The notes: a model not told the origin generated them from the sequence alone. Counted from the first letter of the stretch, positions 8,512 to 16,672 are shown. The stretch: 64,000 nt of DNA from Metabacillus endolithicus (GCF_023078335.1 NZ_CP095550.1:1904001-1968000); one strand, 5' to 3'. Translations and numbers: made by a program.

Positions 8512-9213
8512 CTTGTTGCTATCTTTCTATGAAAATTAGTGAGTATCGGGACAGAGGGTCGCTGTCTCGATTCTTTGAGTTTCGGGACAGAACCTCTCTT
8601 CTCTTACTTGTCCTTGTCCCGATTCCTTGTGTATCGGGACAGGACCTTTCTTCTTAAGCTGGTTTTTGTCCTGATTCCTTGTGTATCGAGACAGGAACTC
8701 TCTTCTCTTGCTTGTTCTTGTCCCGATTCCTTGTGTATCGAGACAGGAACTCTCTTCTTAAGCTTGTTCTTGTCTCGATTCCTTGTGTATCGAGACAGGA
8801 ACTCTCTTCTTAAGCTTGTTCTTGTCTCGATTCCTTGTGTATCGGGACAGGAACTCTCTTCTTAAGCTTGTTCTTGTCTCGATTCCTTGTGTATCGGGAC
8901 AGGACCTTTCTTCTTAAGCTGGTTTTTGTCCCGATTCCTTGTGTATCGAGACAGGAACTCTCTTCTTAAGCTTGTTCTTGTCTCGATTCCTTGTGTATCG
9001 GGACAGGAACTCTCTTCTTAAGCTTGTTCTTGTCCCGATTCTATGTGTATCGAGACAGGAACTCTCTTCTTAAGCTTGTTCTTGTCTCGATTCCTTGTGT
9101 ATCGGGACAGCACCTCTCTTCTTAAGCTTGTTCTTGTCCCGATTCTATGTGTATCGAGACAGCACCTCTCTTCTTAAGCCTATTCTTGTCTCAATACCAC
9201 AAGTAACGAGACA
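8512..9213. repeat. Tandem array of 52-bp palindromic repeats (array 2)
   Basis: Thirteen units start at exact 52-bp steps from 8564 to 9188, plus a truncated unit ahead of them. The unit is GTCTCGAT-TCCTTGTGT-ATCGGGAC followed by a 27-bp spacer containing CTCTTCTTAAGCTTGTTC. Arms vary between GTCCCGAT and GTCTCGAT with matching or wobble partners. Period, arm sequence and the palindrome/spacer proportions match array 1, but loop and spacer differ. It occupies the whole gap between the HD-GYP gene and the riboswitch terminator. Confidence 0.95.
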
Positions 9214-9275
9214 ATATTCCTAATCAAAAACTTGTCCAAGTCTCAACTACGTTTGGCTATTGAAAAATGACAAAA

Positions 9276-9300
9276 AATCCACCGATAAACACGGAGGATT
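9276..9300 (-). terminator. Expression-platform terminator of the c-di-GMP riboswitch
   Basis: On the minus strand AATCCTCCG pairs with CGGTGGATT (one mismatch) and is followed by TTTTTT. Its first five bases (9296-9300) also belong to the alternative pairing partner of the aptamer 3' strand. Confidence 0.85.
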
Positions 9301-9309
9301 GCTGCACAG

Positions 9310-9398
9310 AGCTCTTCCACTCATCAGCAATCCAGCCACCATAGATTACTCCTTAGGTCTGTGACTTTGCGTCTCCATTTTTCAATGAATTTGCCTTT
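9310..9398 (-). ncRNA. Class I cyclic di-GMP riboswitch (GEMM-I)
   Basis: The minus strand carries the GEMM-I hallmarks in order: GGCAAA (9395-9390), a short hairpin CATTGAAAAATG with a GAAA-like loop, GACGCAAAGTC, ACCTAAGGA and TATGGTGGCTGGATTGC. Together these match the two helices and ligand-binding core of the class. The aptamer 3' strand GGATTGCTG (9325-9333) is fully complementary to CAGCAATCC (9296-9304), which overlaps the terminator at 9276-9300. Binding of c-di-GMP would keep GGATTGCTG in the aptamer and free the terminator: an OFF switch (inference). The next gene is the HD-GYP protein. Confidence 0.9.
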
Positions 9399-9403
9399 AT
9401 TAT

Positions 9404-9409
9404 ATAAGT
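9404..9409 (-). promoter_or_regulatory. Likely -10 box for the riboswitch transcript
   Basis: TATAAT within CTTATATAATAAAGG lies on the minus strand just ahead of the aptamer. No convincing -35 at normal spacing is visible; the nearest, TTGTTA, is 22 nt away. Confidence 0.4.
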
Positions 9410-9500
9410 TTGTTGTATTCGTTTATTAACAAATATACCATGATATTTATATTGAATAATAGCTTTAATTTCTTCCAATGATTTCTAAGAAAAACACAAA

Positions 9501-9527
9501 AAATCCCTCATCTGTGTAAAGGGATTT
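9501..9527 (-). terminator. Terminator after the YqfL-type gene
   Basis: AAATCCCT/AGGGATTT hairpin followed on the minus strand by TTTTTT, just past the stop at 9533. Confidence 0.85.
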
Positions 9528-9532
9528 CTTAC

Positions 9533-10357
9533 TTAGCTTGATATTATCTCGACCTGATGAGACATACTGCTAATAATCCACTCAGCAGCTTCTTCTATTG
9601 CCATAGTTGAAAAATCCATAATTGGACAACCGATATTATCCATTATTTTTTCAGCATATTGCAATTCTTCCTTAATCCGTTCAATTTTCGCATAACTTGA
9701 ATCCGGAGATAACCCTAAGTGCTTCAATCTTTCTACCCTTATTTCTCTTAGTTTCTCAGGTGACATCGTTAATCCAATACATTTTCCTTCTGACAACTTA
9801 AAAAGTTCTTCAGGAGGAGAAACCTCAGGAACTAATGGGATATTTGCTACCTTAACCATTTTATGAGCCAAATACATCGACAATGGTGTTTTTAAAGTTC
9901 TTGAAACACCGATGAGAACGATATCCGCCTCCTTGATTCCACGCATATCCTTTCCATCGTCATATTGCACAGCAAATTCAATGGCTTCAATTCTACGAAA
10001 ATAGGAGTTATCAGGTCCTTCTATTATACTTGGTTTTTGTACCGGTTGTTTATTTAGCTTAGTTGCAAAGGTCTCCAATAGTGGACCTATTAAGTCAATC
10101 ACCATAACATCTTCTTCATTCGCTTTATCATCAAGATGCTTTTTAAATAGAGGAGTAAAGAGGGCATAGGCAATGATAGCGTTGCTTAGCTTCGCGAGAG
10201 CAATTAGATCATTTATTTCTTCCTTATTTTCTATATAGGAGATTGTTTTAATGTTAAACTCTGTTCCGATAAATTGGGCAGCAACTGTTTTGACCAACAG
10301 CTCTGCTGTATCACTCACCGAATCAGAAAGAACATAGACAATTTCTTTTTCATACAC
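9533..10357 (-). CDS. yqfL: Pyruvate, phosphate dikinase regulatory protein (YqfL/PPSR family)
   Basis: Bifunctional serine/threonine kinase and phosphorylase that inactivates and reactivates PPDK or PEP synthase; in B. subtilis YqfL modulates the gluconeogenesis repressor CcpN. The 274-aa protein is full length for the DUF299 family and has the nucleotide-binding signature GVSRTLKTPLS at residues 150-160. It stands alone here, with its own terminator and no ccpN or ppdK next to it. Family assignment is secure; the actual target is unknown. Confidence 0.93.
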   Translation of the reverse strand: MYEKEIVYVLSDSVSDTAELLVKTVAAQFIGTEFNIKTISYIENKEEINDLIALAKLSNAIIAYALFTPLFKKHLDDKANEEDVMVIDLIGPLLETFATKLNKQPVQKPSIIEGPDNSYFRRIEAIEFAVQYDDGKDMRGIKEADIVLIGVSRTLKTPLSMYLAHKMVKVANIPLVPEVSPPEELFKLSEGKCIGLTMSPEKLREIRVERLKHLGLSPDSSYAKIERIKEELQYAEKIMDNIGCPIMDFSTMAIEEAAEWIISSMSHQVEIISS

Positions 10358-10524
10358 TTATAATCACCTATTCTTTGAACTTATTATCTTCTGAAACATT
10401 ACCACATTCATCTTGCCTAAAGGTAGTATAATGCTTACTCTTACTCCAGAAAACTTCATCATTTATTTAGTAGAATCTACTATTCTGTACGTTACTAGAA
10501 ATCTTTGAAATCGACAACACTCTA

Positions 10525-10550
10525 CAAAAATCGGGTGGTGACAGGCACCA
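10525..10550 (-). terminator. Hairpin with T-tract after the HPr gene
   Basis: TGGTGCCTGTCACCA on the minus strand forms a 5-bp stem, followed by CCCGATTTTT. It lies just past the stop of the HPr gene and probably ends the glucitol-type operon. The GGTGCCTGTCACC core is a sequence I have met repeatedly in Bacillus intergenic DNA. Confidence 0.5.
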
Positions 10551-10555
10551 ACCAG

Positions 10556-10822
10556 CTACTTCGCCAACCCTTGAGTCTTCAACGTTTCTTCAAGAGTTGA
10601 GATTGCTTCTGATTCGTCTTCGCCATTGGCAATAATTTTTATTGTTGCGCCTGATGGGATTCCGAGTGACATGATACCCATAATGGATTTTAGGTTTACT
10701 TGTTTTTCTTTGTATTCTAGCATAACCTCTGACTTAAATTTTGTCGCTGCACCAACTAAAGCTGTTGACGGACGTGCGTGAATACCTGCTTCATCAATAA
10801 TTGTATACGTTTTTTCTACCAT
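10556..10822 (-). CDS. HPr-family phosphocarrier protein
   Basis: Small PTS phosphocarrier, 88 aa. Both regulatory residues are present: His15 in GIHARPS, phosphorylated by enzyme I, and Ser46 in [12 protein letters not shown], the HPr kinase site. The histidine argues against Crh, which has lost it. It is not next to ptsI but is the last gene downstream of the glucitol-type PTS genes, 92 bp after the regulator, so it may be an operon-dedicated HPr or the main copy in an unusual place. SD AGGA precedes the ATG. Confidence 0.92.
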   Translation of the reverse strand: MVEKTYTIIDEAGIHARPSTALVGAATKFKSEVMLEYKEKQVNLKSIMGIMSLGIPSGATIKIIANGEDESEAISTLEETLKTQGLAK

Positions 10823-10872
10823 GTTAAATCCTCCATTAGCTTGTTTTTTCTAATTTTTCACATAATAAATAA

Positions 10873-10902
10873 TGGGACGATCTACCGAAATATTTCGTCC
10901 CA
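10873..10902. other. Hairpin between regulator and HPr gene
   Basis: TGGGACGA/TCGTCCCA gives an 8-bp perfect stem with a 14-nt loop and no T-tract. It could set transcript stability or partial termination ahead of the HPr gene. Confidence 0.5.
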
Positions 10903-10914
10903 ATCGCCTCTTAT

Positions 10915-11853
10915 TTAATCTAATAGTGCTTTTGCTGTTTGTTCATCTGTTATTAGCACATGAACAAGCTTTCCTTCTAAAGCAGCTCTAATCGATTTTA
11001 CCTTCTCTAGGCCGCATGCTACCCCAACAACAAGAGGTATTTCTCTTAATTTTTCTATTTCTAATGAAATTACTCGTTCGTTCCAAGAGCTACTTGATGG
11101 TTTTCCTTCTTTGTTAATAAAGTTGTAGCAAATATCGCCCACCACATCTGTATCATCAAAATACTCGGTTTGTTCTTGACCTAAGTAGGAGTTAACCATT
11201 GTAGAGTGCTCTGGTGTACCACCGATTCCTACAATTGCAATATTGGATTTCTCACCCATCGCATAAATTTCTTGAATGGATGTTTGTCTCATGAAAATGT
11301 CACGAGCTTCTTTCGAATCAACCATAACTGGTGCATGCAAAAGTCTGTATTGAGCTTGAAGGCTTTCTGCAAACTTCGCAACAATATGATTAGCGTGGAT
11401 ATCCACTCGCTCATTTCCCATTCCACCTACGATTGGTACAAATGTAACAGTTGGAAAATGCTGATTTGTTGGAAGCGCTTTAGCTACCTCGTGTAAGGTG
11501 GTTCCTGATGAAATACCAATTGTCTGACCATCACGAATAACTCTTAATAGATATTTACTAGCCGCAGCACCGAGACGGCTTTTAGATGATTCATTCCCTA
11601 GATTCGGGACGCATACTACTTCACGTAACCCATACATACGCTCAATCTTTCCTTCTAGCTGTCTGAAAGGATGAATCGTTTCATCATGAATAATAATTTC
11701 TACAATTCCTAGCTCCCTTGCTTTTGCAAGATATTTAGAGATAAGGGAGCGGCTGACCCCAATCTCATCAGCAATCTGAGATTGGGTCGCTCCTTCCTCA
11801 TAATACATATGAGCCACTTTTACAAGTAATCTTCTATCTTCAAAAAAGGACAA
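10915..11853 (-). CDS. SorC-family sugar-binding transcriptional regulator
   Basis: Cytoplasmic regulator of the glucitol-type operon it sits in. The 312-aa protein has an N-terminal helix-turn-helix (ATQSQIADEIGVSRSLISKY, about residues 22-41) and a C-terminal SorC/DeoR-type sugar-phosphate-binding domain with the GISSGTTLHEVA loop. It lies immediately after the IIA gene (21 bp gap) and before HPr. Likely DNA targets are the palindromes ahead of the first operon gene (15772-15798 and 15896-15911), which is inference. The effector is presumably the phosphorylated PTS product. Confidence 0.9.
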   Translation of the reverse strand: MSFFEDRRLLVKVAHMYYEEGATQSQIADEIGVSRSLISKYLAKARELGIVEIIIHDETIHPFRQLEGKIERMYGLREVVCVPNLGNESSKSRLGAAASKYLLRVIRDGQTIGISSGTTLHEVAKALPTNQHFPTVTFVPIVGGMGNERVDIHANHIVAKFAESLQAQYRLLHAPVMVDSKEARDIFMRQTSIQEIYAMGEKSNIAIVGIGGTPEHSTMVNSYLGQEQTEYFDDTDVVGDICYNFINKEGKPSSSSWNERVISLEIEKLREIPLVVGVACGLEKVKSIRAALEGKLVHVLITDEQTAKALLD

Positions 11854-11874
11854 AAACTTTACCCCCTTGCTACA

Positions 11875-12234
11875 TTACCCCTTGAATTCAATAACGCTTC
11901 CATCTTTGAACTGAGGAAGTTTAAAAGGGCTTGCGAATACTGCACCTGGAAGAACCTCTTCATTTGGTTCTGAAAAATAGATGGAAATATGGCCAAGCTC
12001 TTTTAAGTTATTGTTTGCAGCAGAACCAACTGCTGTGATTGTAAATTCTTCATCATCTACTTTGAAAGTTCCACCAACTGTAATTGGTTCATCTGAACTA
12101 TCTCCTTCAAGCTCATGAATAATTGACACTTCTTTTAATTCTTGCGGTGCTTGTGGACCGAATAAAATACAAACTTTATCTTCTTCAAATGATAAGGCTA
12201 ATGCTCCAACTTCTTTTACGATACTTTTATACAC
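11875..12234 (-). CDS. srlB: PTS glucitol/sorbitol enzyme IIA
   Basis: Cytoplasmic 119-aa phosphocarrier of the Gut family, which is unrelated to other IIA types. The N-terminal half holds LFGPQAPQELKEVSIIHEL with the candidate phospho-histidine, and the C-terminus has the family motif VLPGAVF. It lies 42 bp after the IIB/C2 gene. Substrate is inferred by family only; see the finding on the missing sorbitol-6-P dehydrogenase. Confidence 0.93.
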   Translation of the reverse strand: MYKSIVKEVGALALSFEEDKVCILFGPQAPQELKEVSIIHELEGDSSDEPITVGGTFKVDDEEFTITAVGSAANNNLKELGHISIYFSEPNEEVLPGAVFASPFKLPQFKDGSVIEFKG

Positions 12235-12276
12235 AGAGATCCCTCCACTACTCTTTTTTATATCAATACTATTAGT

Positions 12277-13293
12277 TTACTCATACATTCCAAAACTAGC
12301 AACATAAGCAATCACAACAGCTAAAACGCCTGTAATTAAACGGCTGTATAATACAGCAGGAACACCATATTGAACGGTTTCAGGTTTTGCCTCACCAAGT
12401 GATAACCCAACTGGTATGAAGTCAGAACCTACTTGACCATTAATTGCAAATAATGCAGGCAACGCGAACTGCGGTGGAATATTACCAGCAGCAATTTGTG
12501 TTCCGATTAATACCCCGATAACTTGGGCGATAACGGCACCAGGTCCAAGTACTGGTGATAAAAATGGCAACGTACAAATGATTACGATAATAATTAATCC
12601 CCAAAGTGAACCAGCAAGTGGCGTCATCAAGTTAGCAATCACATCACCAATTCCGGTGTAGTTAATGATCCCAATTAACATACTAACAAATGCCATGAAA
12701 GGAATGATGTTTTTAATCAACATGTCAATTGAATCACGACCTGCTTGATAAAAAGTTCCTGTTACTTTTCCAATTCCTCTTGAAAATCTCATTAAGAAAT
12801 TGTCGTTACTTTCACGATTTTCTTTCTTTAATTTTTCATAGTTTTCTTTAAAGCTTTCTTTATCACTAGTATCAAACTTTGCTTCTGTTGCTGTGCTTTC
12901 TTGACCTGCAGCAACCTCAGATTCATCTGCTACTTTAATTTCTTTCTCAGTTACACCCGATACAAAGATATCTTCTTTAATATGTTTAGCAAGCGGACCT
13001 GAAGGAGACGATGCTAGAATATCAACTGTTGGAATACGCTTCATTGGATAAAGACCAATTCTAGCTGTTCCACCACAGTCAATAACCACACACATCATTT
13101 CGTCCTCTGGAACTGAGTTTTTAAATCCATCTACCGCTTCTGTTCCAGATAATTCTGCTATCCTTTTTGCAACAGGGTGAATACCGCCCCCTGTAATAGA
13201 TACAACCTTTACTTTTTTACCTTGTGGCTCAATACGAAGACCCGTTCCCCAGCCGCCTGGACCTTTATCAACAAAAACAGCTCGTTGTGACAT
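12277..13293 (-). CDS. srlE: PTS glucitol/sorbitol enzyme IIB with second IIC domain
   Basis: The 338-aa protein joins an N-terminal IIB domain, with phospho-Cys73 in VIDCGGTARIGLYP and the family start GPGGWGTGL, to a membrane domain (about residues 180-335, GPGAVIAQVIGVL, GSDFIPVG). A charged linker (125-165) separates the halves. Full length for SrlE. The gene follows srlA by about 20 bp and both are needed to form the membrane channel. Confidence 0.94.
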   Translation of the reverse strand: MSQRAVFVDKGPGGWGTGLRIEPQGKKVKVVSITGGGIHPVAKRIAELSGTEAVDGFKNSVPEDEMMCVVIDCGGTARIGLYPMKRIPTVDILASSPSGPLAKHIKEDIFVSGVTEKEIKVADESEVAAGQESTATEAKFDTSDKESFKENYEKLKKENRESNDNFLMRFSRGIGKVTGTFYQAGRDSIDMLIKNIIPFMAFVSMLIGIINYTGIGDVIANLMTPLAGSLWGLIIIVIICTLPFLSPVLGPGAVIAQVIGVLIGTQIAAGNIPPQFALPALFAINGQVGSDFIPVGLSLGEAKPETVQYGVPAVLYSRLITGVLAVVIAYVASFGMYE

Positions 13294-13313
13294 GATGTAA
13301 ACTCCCCTCTCTT

Positions 13314-13853
13314 TTACGAATTCGCTTCCATTTTTCTAGCAAGATATTTTGTAATAAGCTCTGTAATAACACCGCGCATTAAGATAATAACGATACCAAC
13401 TAAGAAATAACGAACCGCTAACTCTGACATGGAGTAACCAGCCTGTGCAAGACCGTTTGCAATTCCTAAATACACAAATAGCTCCCCTGCATTTGCATAT
13501 GGAAATAGCGCTGTAACAGGATGTAAAAACGAAACTAAAGAATCATAAAACGCAGGTTTCTGTTTCTCAGGTAAAAATCGCCCAAATGTATATGCCATCG
13601 GGTTTGTTAGTAATAAAATCGATAAAATCGGCATTAATGTATAACGTAAAATTGTATATTTAGCTGCAAACTGTATTGCTTTATTTACGCGTTCTTCTCC
13701 GACAAATTTAATCATTGCATAAGTGAATGTTAATAAAACAACCAATGTTGGAACAATCCCTGTTAATAACCCCATAAATGTTTCTCCACCAGCATCAAAT
13801 AAACCGATAAAATGTTCTCCAAACCATTGAATCCATTCCATAACCTTAAACAC
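13314..13853 (-). CDS. srlA: PTS glucitol/sorbitol enzyme IIC
   Basis: Membrane subunit of the Gut-type permease, 179 aa with about five hydrophobic segments and the typical amphipathic start MEWIQWFGEHFIGLFDAGGE. Length and position between gutM and srlE fit the family exactly. A 100-aa frame on the same strand at 13763-14065 is only an overlap of srlA and gutM in another frame. Confidence 0.94.
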   Translation of the reverse strand: MFKVMEWIQWFGEHFIGLFDAGGETFMGLLTGIVPTLVVLLTFTYAMIKFVGEERVNKAIQFAAKYTILRYTLMPILSILLLTNPMAYTFGRFLPEKQKPAFYDSLVSFLHPVTALFPYANAGELFVYLGIANGLAQAGYSMSELAVRYFLVGIVIILMRGVITELITKYLARKMEANS

Positions 13854-13862
13854 TCCTTCCTA

Positions 13863-14291
13863 TTACACCATTGATATATTTTTCTTCGATATTGATAACA
13901 ATGCACTTTCAGTGGCCTTTGCAAGAGCTGCACTGATTGCAGACATTTGTTTACGCTTTCTTTTTTTGTTTCCATTTTCAACTTGAACACTGTCAAGGAC
14001 CGCACCCACATGTTGACCTTTATACATTTCCAACTCTTTAAACTTAGATAGAACTGAAAAACCATTCACAATATAGCACTCTTGAATCGTATATTCGTTA
14101 TTTACAACAATCATCGCAATTGCACCAGGTCTGAACTGTCTTCTTTCCATACCTGAGAATAAATAATAGCCTTCTTTTTGTTTATAACGACTTATAATTT
14201 TATCCATACTTTTGCGATAATACCTTACTTGTATAAACGTTAGCACATATTGAATGACTAATAAGCAGCAAAGAATAATGGCAATTTTCAT
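13863..14291 (-). CDS. gutM: GutM-family glucitol operon activator
   Basis: The 142-aa protein starts with a membrane-spanning segment (IAIILCCLLVIQYVLTFIQV), followed by the GutM domain (RPGAIAMIVVNNEYTIQECYIV). In E. coli GutM activates the gut operon; in Firmicutes the gene regularly precedes srlA. The gap to srlA is about 10 bp. How a membrane-anchored protein activates transcription remains unclear in the family. Confidence 0.88.
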   Translation of the reverse strand: MKIAIILCCLLVIQYVLTFIQVRYYRKSMDKIISRYKQKEGYYLFSGMERRQFRPGAIAMIVVNNEYTIQECYIVNGFSVLSKFKELEMYKGQHVGAVLDSVQVENGNKKRKRKQMSAISAALAKATESALLSISKKNISMV

Positions 14292-14344
14292 AAGAAGTTA
14301 ATCACTCCTATCTATTTAAGATGAAACTTTTGATGTTGCTCTAG

Positions 14345-14437
14345 GTGATTGAAAAACTTCCCGCAGGACGTGTGGTGAACCTCATTATTTGCGCCGTTGA
14401 GGTTCACCCACCCTAAAACATGCTCCCACAGTAATCT
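14345..14437. repeat. Degenerate copy of the Bacillus-type intergenic element
   Basis: CTTCCCGCAGGACGTGTGGTGA with an 11-bp inverted repeat GGTGAACCTCA/TGAGGTTCACC and a tail ATGCTCCCACAG aligns block by block with the fuller element at 55600-55740 (CGTGCGGTGAGCCTCC ... GCTGCTCCCGCAG). It separates gutM from the oxidoreductase gene. Confidence 0.6.
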
Positions 14438-14447
14438 TGCACCTGTA

Positions 14448-15704
14448 TTAATTTTCAGTTGGAAACAGGCGATCTTGAAGTGATCTTAATTTCCAAACAG
14501 TTGTAGAATGATCTAGTTCTACGTCTTCTTCTGTTAAGAATTGACCTTCTTTAATATCTTTCTTCGCTACTACATTTCCACTGATTAAACCAATTGGAAT
14601 GTGACCGTTACGCTTTAGTTCTTGGTGTGTTTCAAGAACACCACGTACGCAATAACCACCAATACCATCTAATGCTTCGCCAGCTTTGATATCTTTTTTC
14701 GCTACTGCCACTGTATCAGAAATTGGTGCACCTAATGGATGGATAGATGAATCATGCTCTAATACTGCTTTTGCAATTGAGATTGGTGTTTCAAGGCTTG
14801 CTAAGTGATATGGACGATATAGAATATGGTGATCACGATCGCCAACCTTTAATAAGTAGTTTAACTCATGTTGTACACCTTCATTTTGTCCTTTAACGAT
14901 AACAAATACCCCAGGTGCTAAACCATCTACATATTCAACTACACCATAGTTGTTTAAAACTCCGCCTCGTTCTTTAAGATCTAAGTCGCTTACAACTGAA
15001 TCAAGATCTCCTGCGATACCATGCATTCCAACTACGTCTGGAACAAAGCCAATCGCATTTGATAATAGGTTCATTTCAGCCATTGTTTTTGTACCATCTT
15101 GGAATGCTGCTAGCATATGTGCAGACATTTTCTTTTGAGCTGCTTCTTCTTTAGCTGTATCAGGATTTGCTGTTACTTTTAATTTGTTGTTCTTCCCTTT
15201 ACCTGCAACAAGTACTTCCATACCCATTGTTTTTGCGAATTCATAAAGCTCAACTGTTGCAGCTGGCTCATCACCTGCAGACCCTGTATAAACTAATCCA
15301 GCATTTTTAAATTGTTGATGCATGATTGAACCGATTGTGATGTCCACTTCAACATTTAAAAGAACAAGATGCTTTTTCGCTACTAATGCTTCTAGAGAAA
15401 TATTTGCCCCAACTTCCGGAATACCAGTCGCATCAACAATCACTTCTACATTTGGAGAGTGAATCACTTCTTTGAAATCATTTGTAACAACGATTTGTTC
15501 TTTTTTAGAAATTCGTGATAAATAAAAATCTTCTGCTCTTTTTGCTGCATCTAAGTTAATATCACTGATTCCCGCAACACTCATACCTGGGATTGTTGAA
15601 ATTTGTGCAATCATACCAAATCCCATTTGTCCTGCTCCGATTACTCCGACTCTAATTGGTTCATTTGCTCTTTCTCTTTCAAGTAACTTTTGATAAATTG
15701 ACAT
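14448..15704 (-). CDS. NAD(P)-dependent oxidoreductase with SAF domain
   Basis: The 418-aa protein has an N-terminal Rossmann fold (GVIGAGQMGFGM, residues 20-31) of the homoserine-dehydrogenase/Gfo-like kind and a C-terminal SAF domain (VAKKDIKAGEALDGIGGYC and VVAKKDIKEGQFL). Such proteins are often misnamed FlgA. It is the first gene of the glucitol-type PTS operon and takes the place where a sorbitol-6-phosphate dehydrogenase would be expected, so it probably acts on the imported phosphorylated polyol or sugar (inference). The exact reaction is not known to me. Confidence 0.8.
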   Translation of the reverse strand: MSIYQKLLERERANEPIRVGVIGAGQMGFGMIAQISTIPGMSVAGISDINLDAAKRAEDFYLSRISKKEQIVVTNDFKEVIHSPNVEVIVDATGIPEVGANISLEALVAKKHLVLLNVEVDITIGSIMHQQFKNAGLVYTGSAGDEPAATVELYEFAKTMGMEVLVAGKGKNNKLKVTANPDTAKEEAAQKKMSAHMLAAFQDGTKTMAEMNLLSNAIGFVPDVVGMHGIAGDLDSVVSDLDLKERGGVLNNYGVVEYVDGLAPGVFVIVKGQNEGVQHELNYLLKVGDRDHHILYRPYHLASLETPISIAKAVLEHDSSIHPLGAPISDTVAVAKKDIKAGEALDGIGGYCVRGVLETHQELKRNGHIPIGLISGNVVAKKDIKEGQFLTEEDVELDHSTTVWKLRSLQDRLFPTEN

Positions 15705-15771
15705 GTTCTGTATCCTCCCTAATATGTTTCAAGTAATTTTTAATTCTCTTAATCTTGCAACTACACGTTTA

Positions 15772-15798
15772 TGTAGGCGTTTACTTTCAATGCCTACA
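15772..15798. promoter_or_regulatory. Inverted repeat and cre-like site upstream of the PTS operon
   Basis: TGTAGGC and GCCTACA are separated by 13 bp, 68 bp upstream of the oxidoreductase start. The interval includes AGTAAACGCCTACA on the minus strand, a cre-like sequence with two mismatches. It may combine SorC-type and CcpA control. Confidence 0.45.
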
Positions 15799-15895
15799 CA
15801 TTCTAAAAGTTTCTAACACTTCTAAATGTTTTTTGGTGTGGCAAATTCTCTTATTTTCTATCAAAATATTTTTTATATAACATATGTTTTATTTC

Positions 15896-15911
15896 TGTGT
15901 CATATGACACA
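15896..15911. promoter_or_regulatory. Perfect 16-bp palindrome TGTGTCATATGACACA
   Basis: Self-complementary site in the 375-bp gap between the divergent PTS operon and the NUDIX gene. Length and symmetry suit a dimeric repressor; the operon's SorC-family regulator is the best local candidate (inference). Confidence 0.55.
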
Positions 15912-16079
15912 ATGGTTAACATTTGTTAATCGGTATGGAACTTTATTGTAAAATGAAATTGTAAGGGTTGTCAATAATAAATTAAAATATGTTTAGAGTA
16001 ATTTTTTACTTTTTAAGAAGACTGTTAATGTGAATACATGAGAACGACATTAGCCAAACCTAAAGAAAGGTTGATAATA

Positions 16080-16550
16080 TTGAATAGAAAAGATTATTAT
16101 TATGAAAAAAATGCACCAGAGCCTAAAACAATTGTTCCTGCTGTTTCTGCAGTTATTATCGATAAAAGCAATCAGATTTTACTTCAAGAGCGTGTTGATA
16201 ATGGAAAATGGTCATTACCTGGAGGTGGAATGGATCCTGGAGAGAATGTGGAGCAAGCAATCATAAGGGAGGTAAAAGAAGAAACTGGATTAGATGTTAA
16301 AGTCATAAAGCTCACTGGTATCTATAGTGATCCTAATCATGTGATTGCATATGGGGATGGTGAAGTGAGGCAACAATTTTCTATCTGTTTTTCATGTGAG
16401 GTAATAGGAGGAACATTGGTCACAAGTCATGAGTCAAAGCGTGTAGCATTTGTTCCAATAAGTGAAATTGACTCATTGAATATGCACATTACCCAAAAGA
16501 TTCGGATCCGGGATGCACAAAACAATCAATCAGAGGCATATATTCGTTAA
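16080..16550 (+). CDS. NUDIX hydrolase
   Basis: Hydrolyses a nucleoside diphosphate linked to another moiety; substrate unknown. The Nudix box GGMDPGENVEQAIIREVKEETGL is split here into GGMDPGE and REVKEETGL, which match GX5EX7REUXEEXGU in full. The start is taken as TTG at 16080 (MNRKDYYYEKNAP) because AAAGG lies 9 nt upstream and relatives begin this way; the ATG at 16038 has no ribosome site. About 157 aa. Confidence 0.88.
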   Translation: MNRKDYYYEKNAPEPKTIVPAVSAVIIDKSNQILLQERVDNGKWSLPGGGMDPGENVEQAIIREVKEETGLDVKVIKLTGIYSDPNHVIAYGDGEVRQQFSICFSCEVIGGTLVTSHESKRVAFVPISEIDSLNMHITQKIRIRDAQNNQSEAYIR

Positions 16551-16672
16551 TAAAATATTTAAATAGATTTCTGCCGTTTATTGGGTAAAATAGTAGCAAC
16601 GAGATGAAAAAAATGGTATATATATCCGTAACAAACGTTCTTTCCTACTACATAAAGCAAGGAGAGGTTGAG

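Noticed and set aside
8539..8865. 108-aa frame over array 2
   Set aside because: Same reason: repeat by-product without ribosome site, ending in the array.
13763..14065. 100-aa minus-strand frame between gutM and srlA
   Set aside because: Overlaps two well-supported genes in another frame; no ribosome site.
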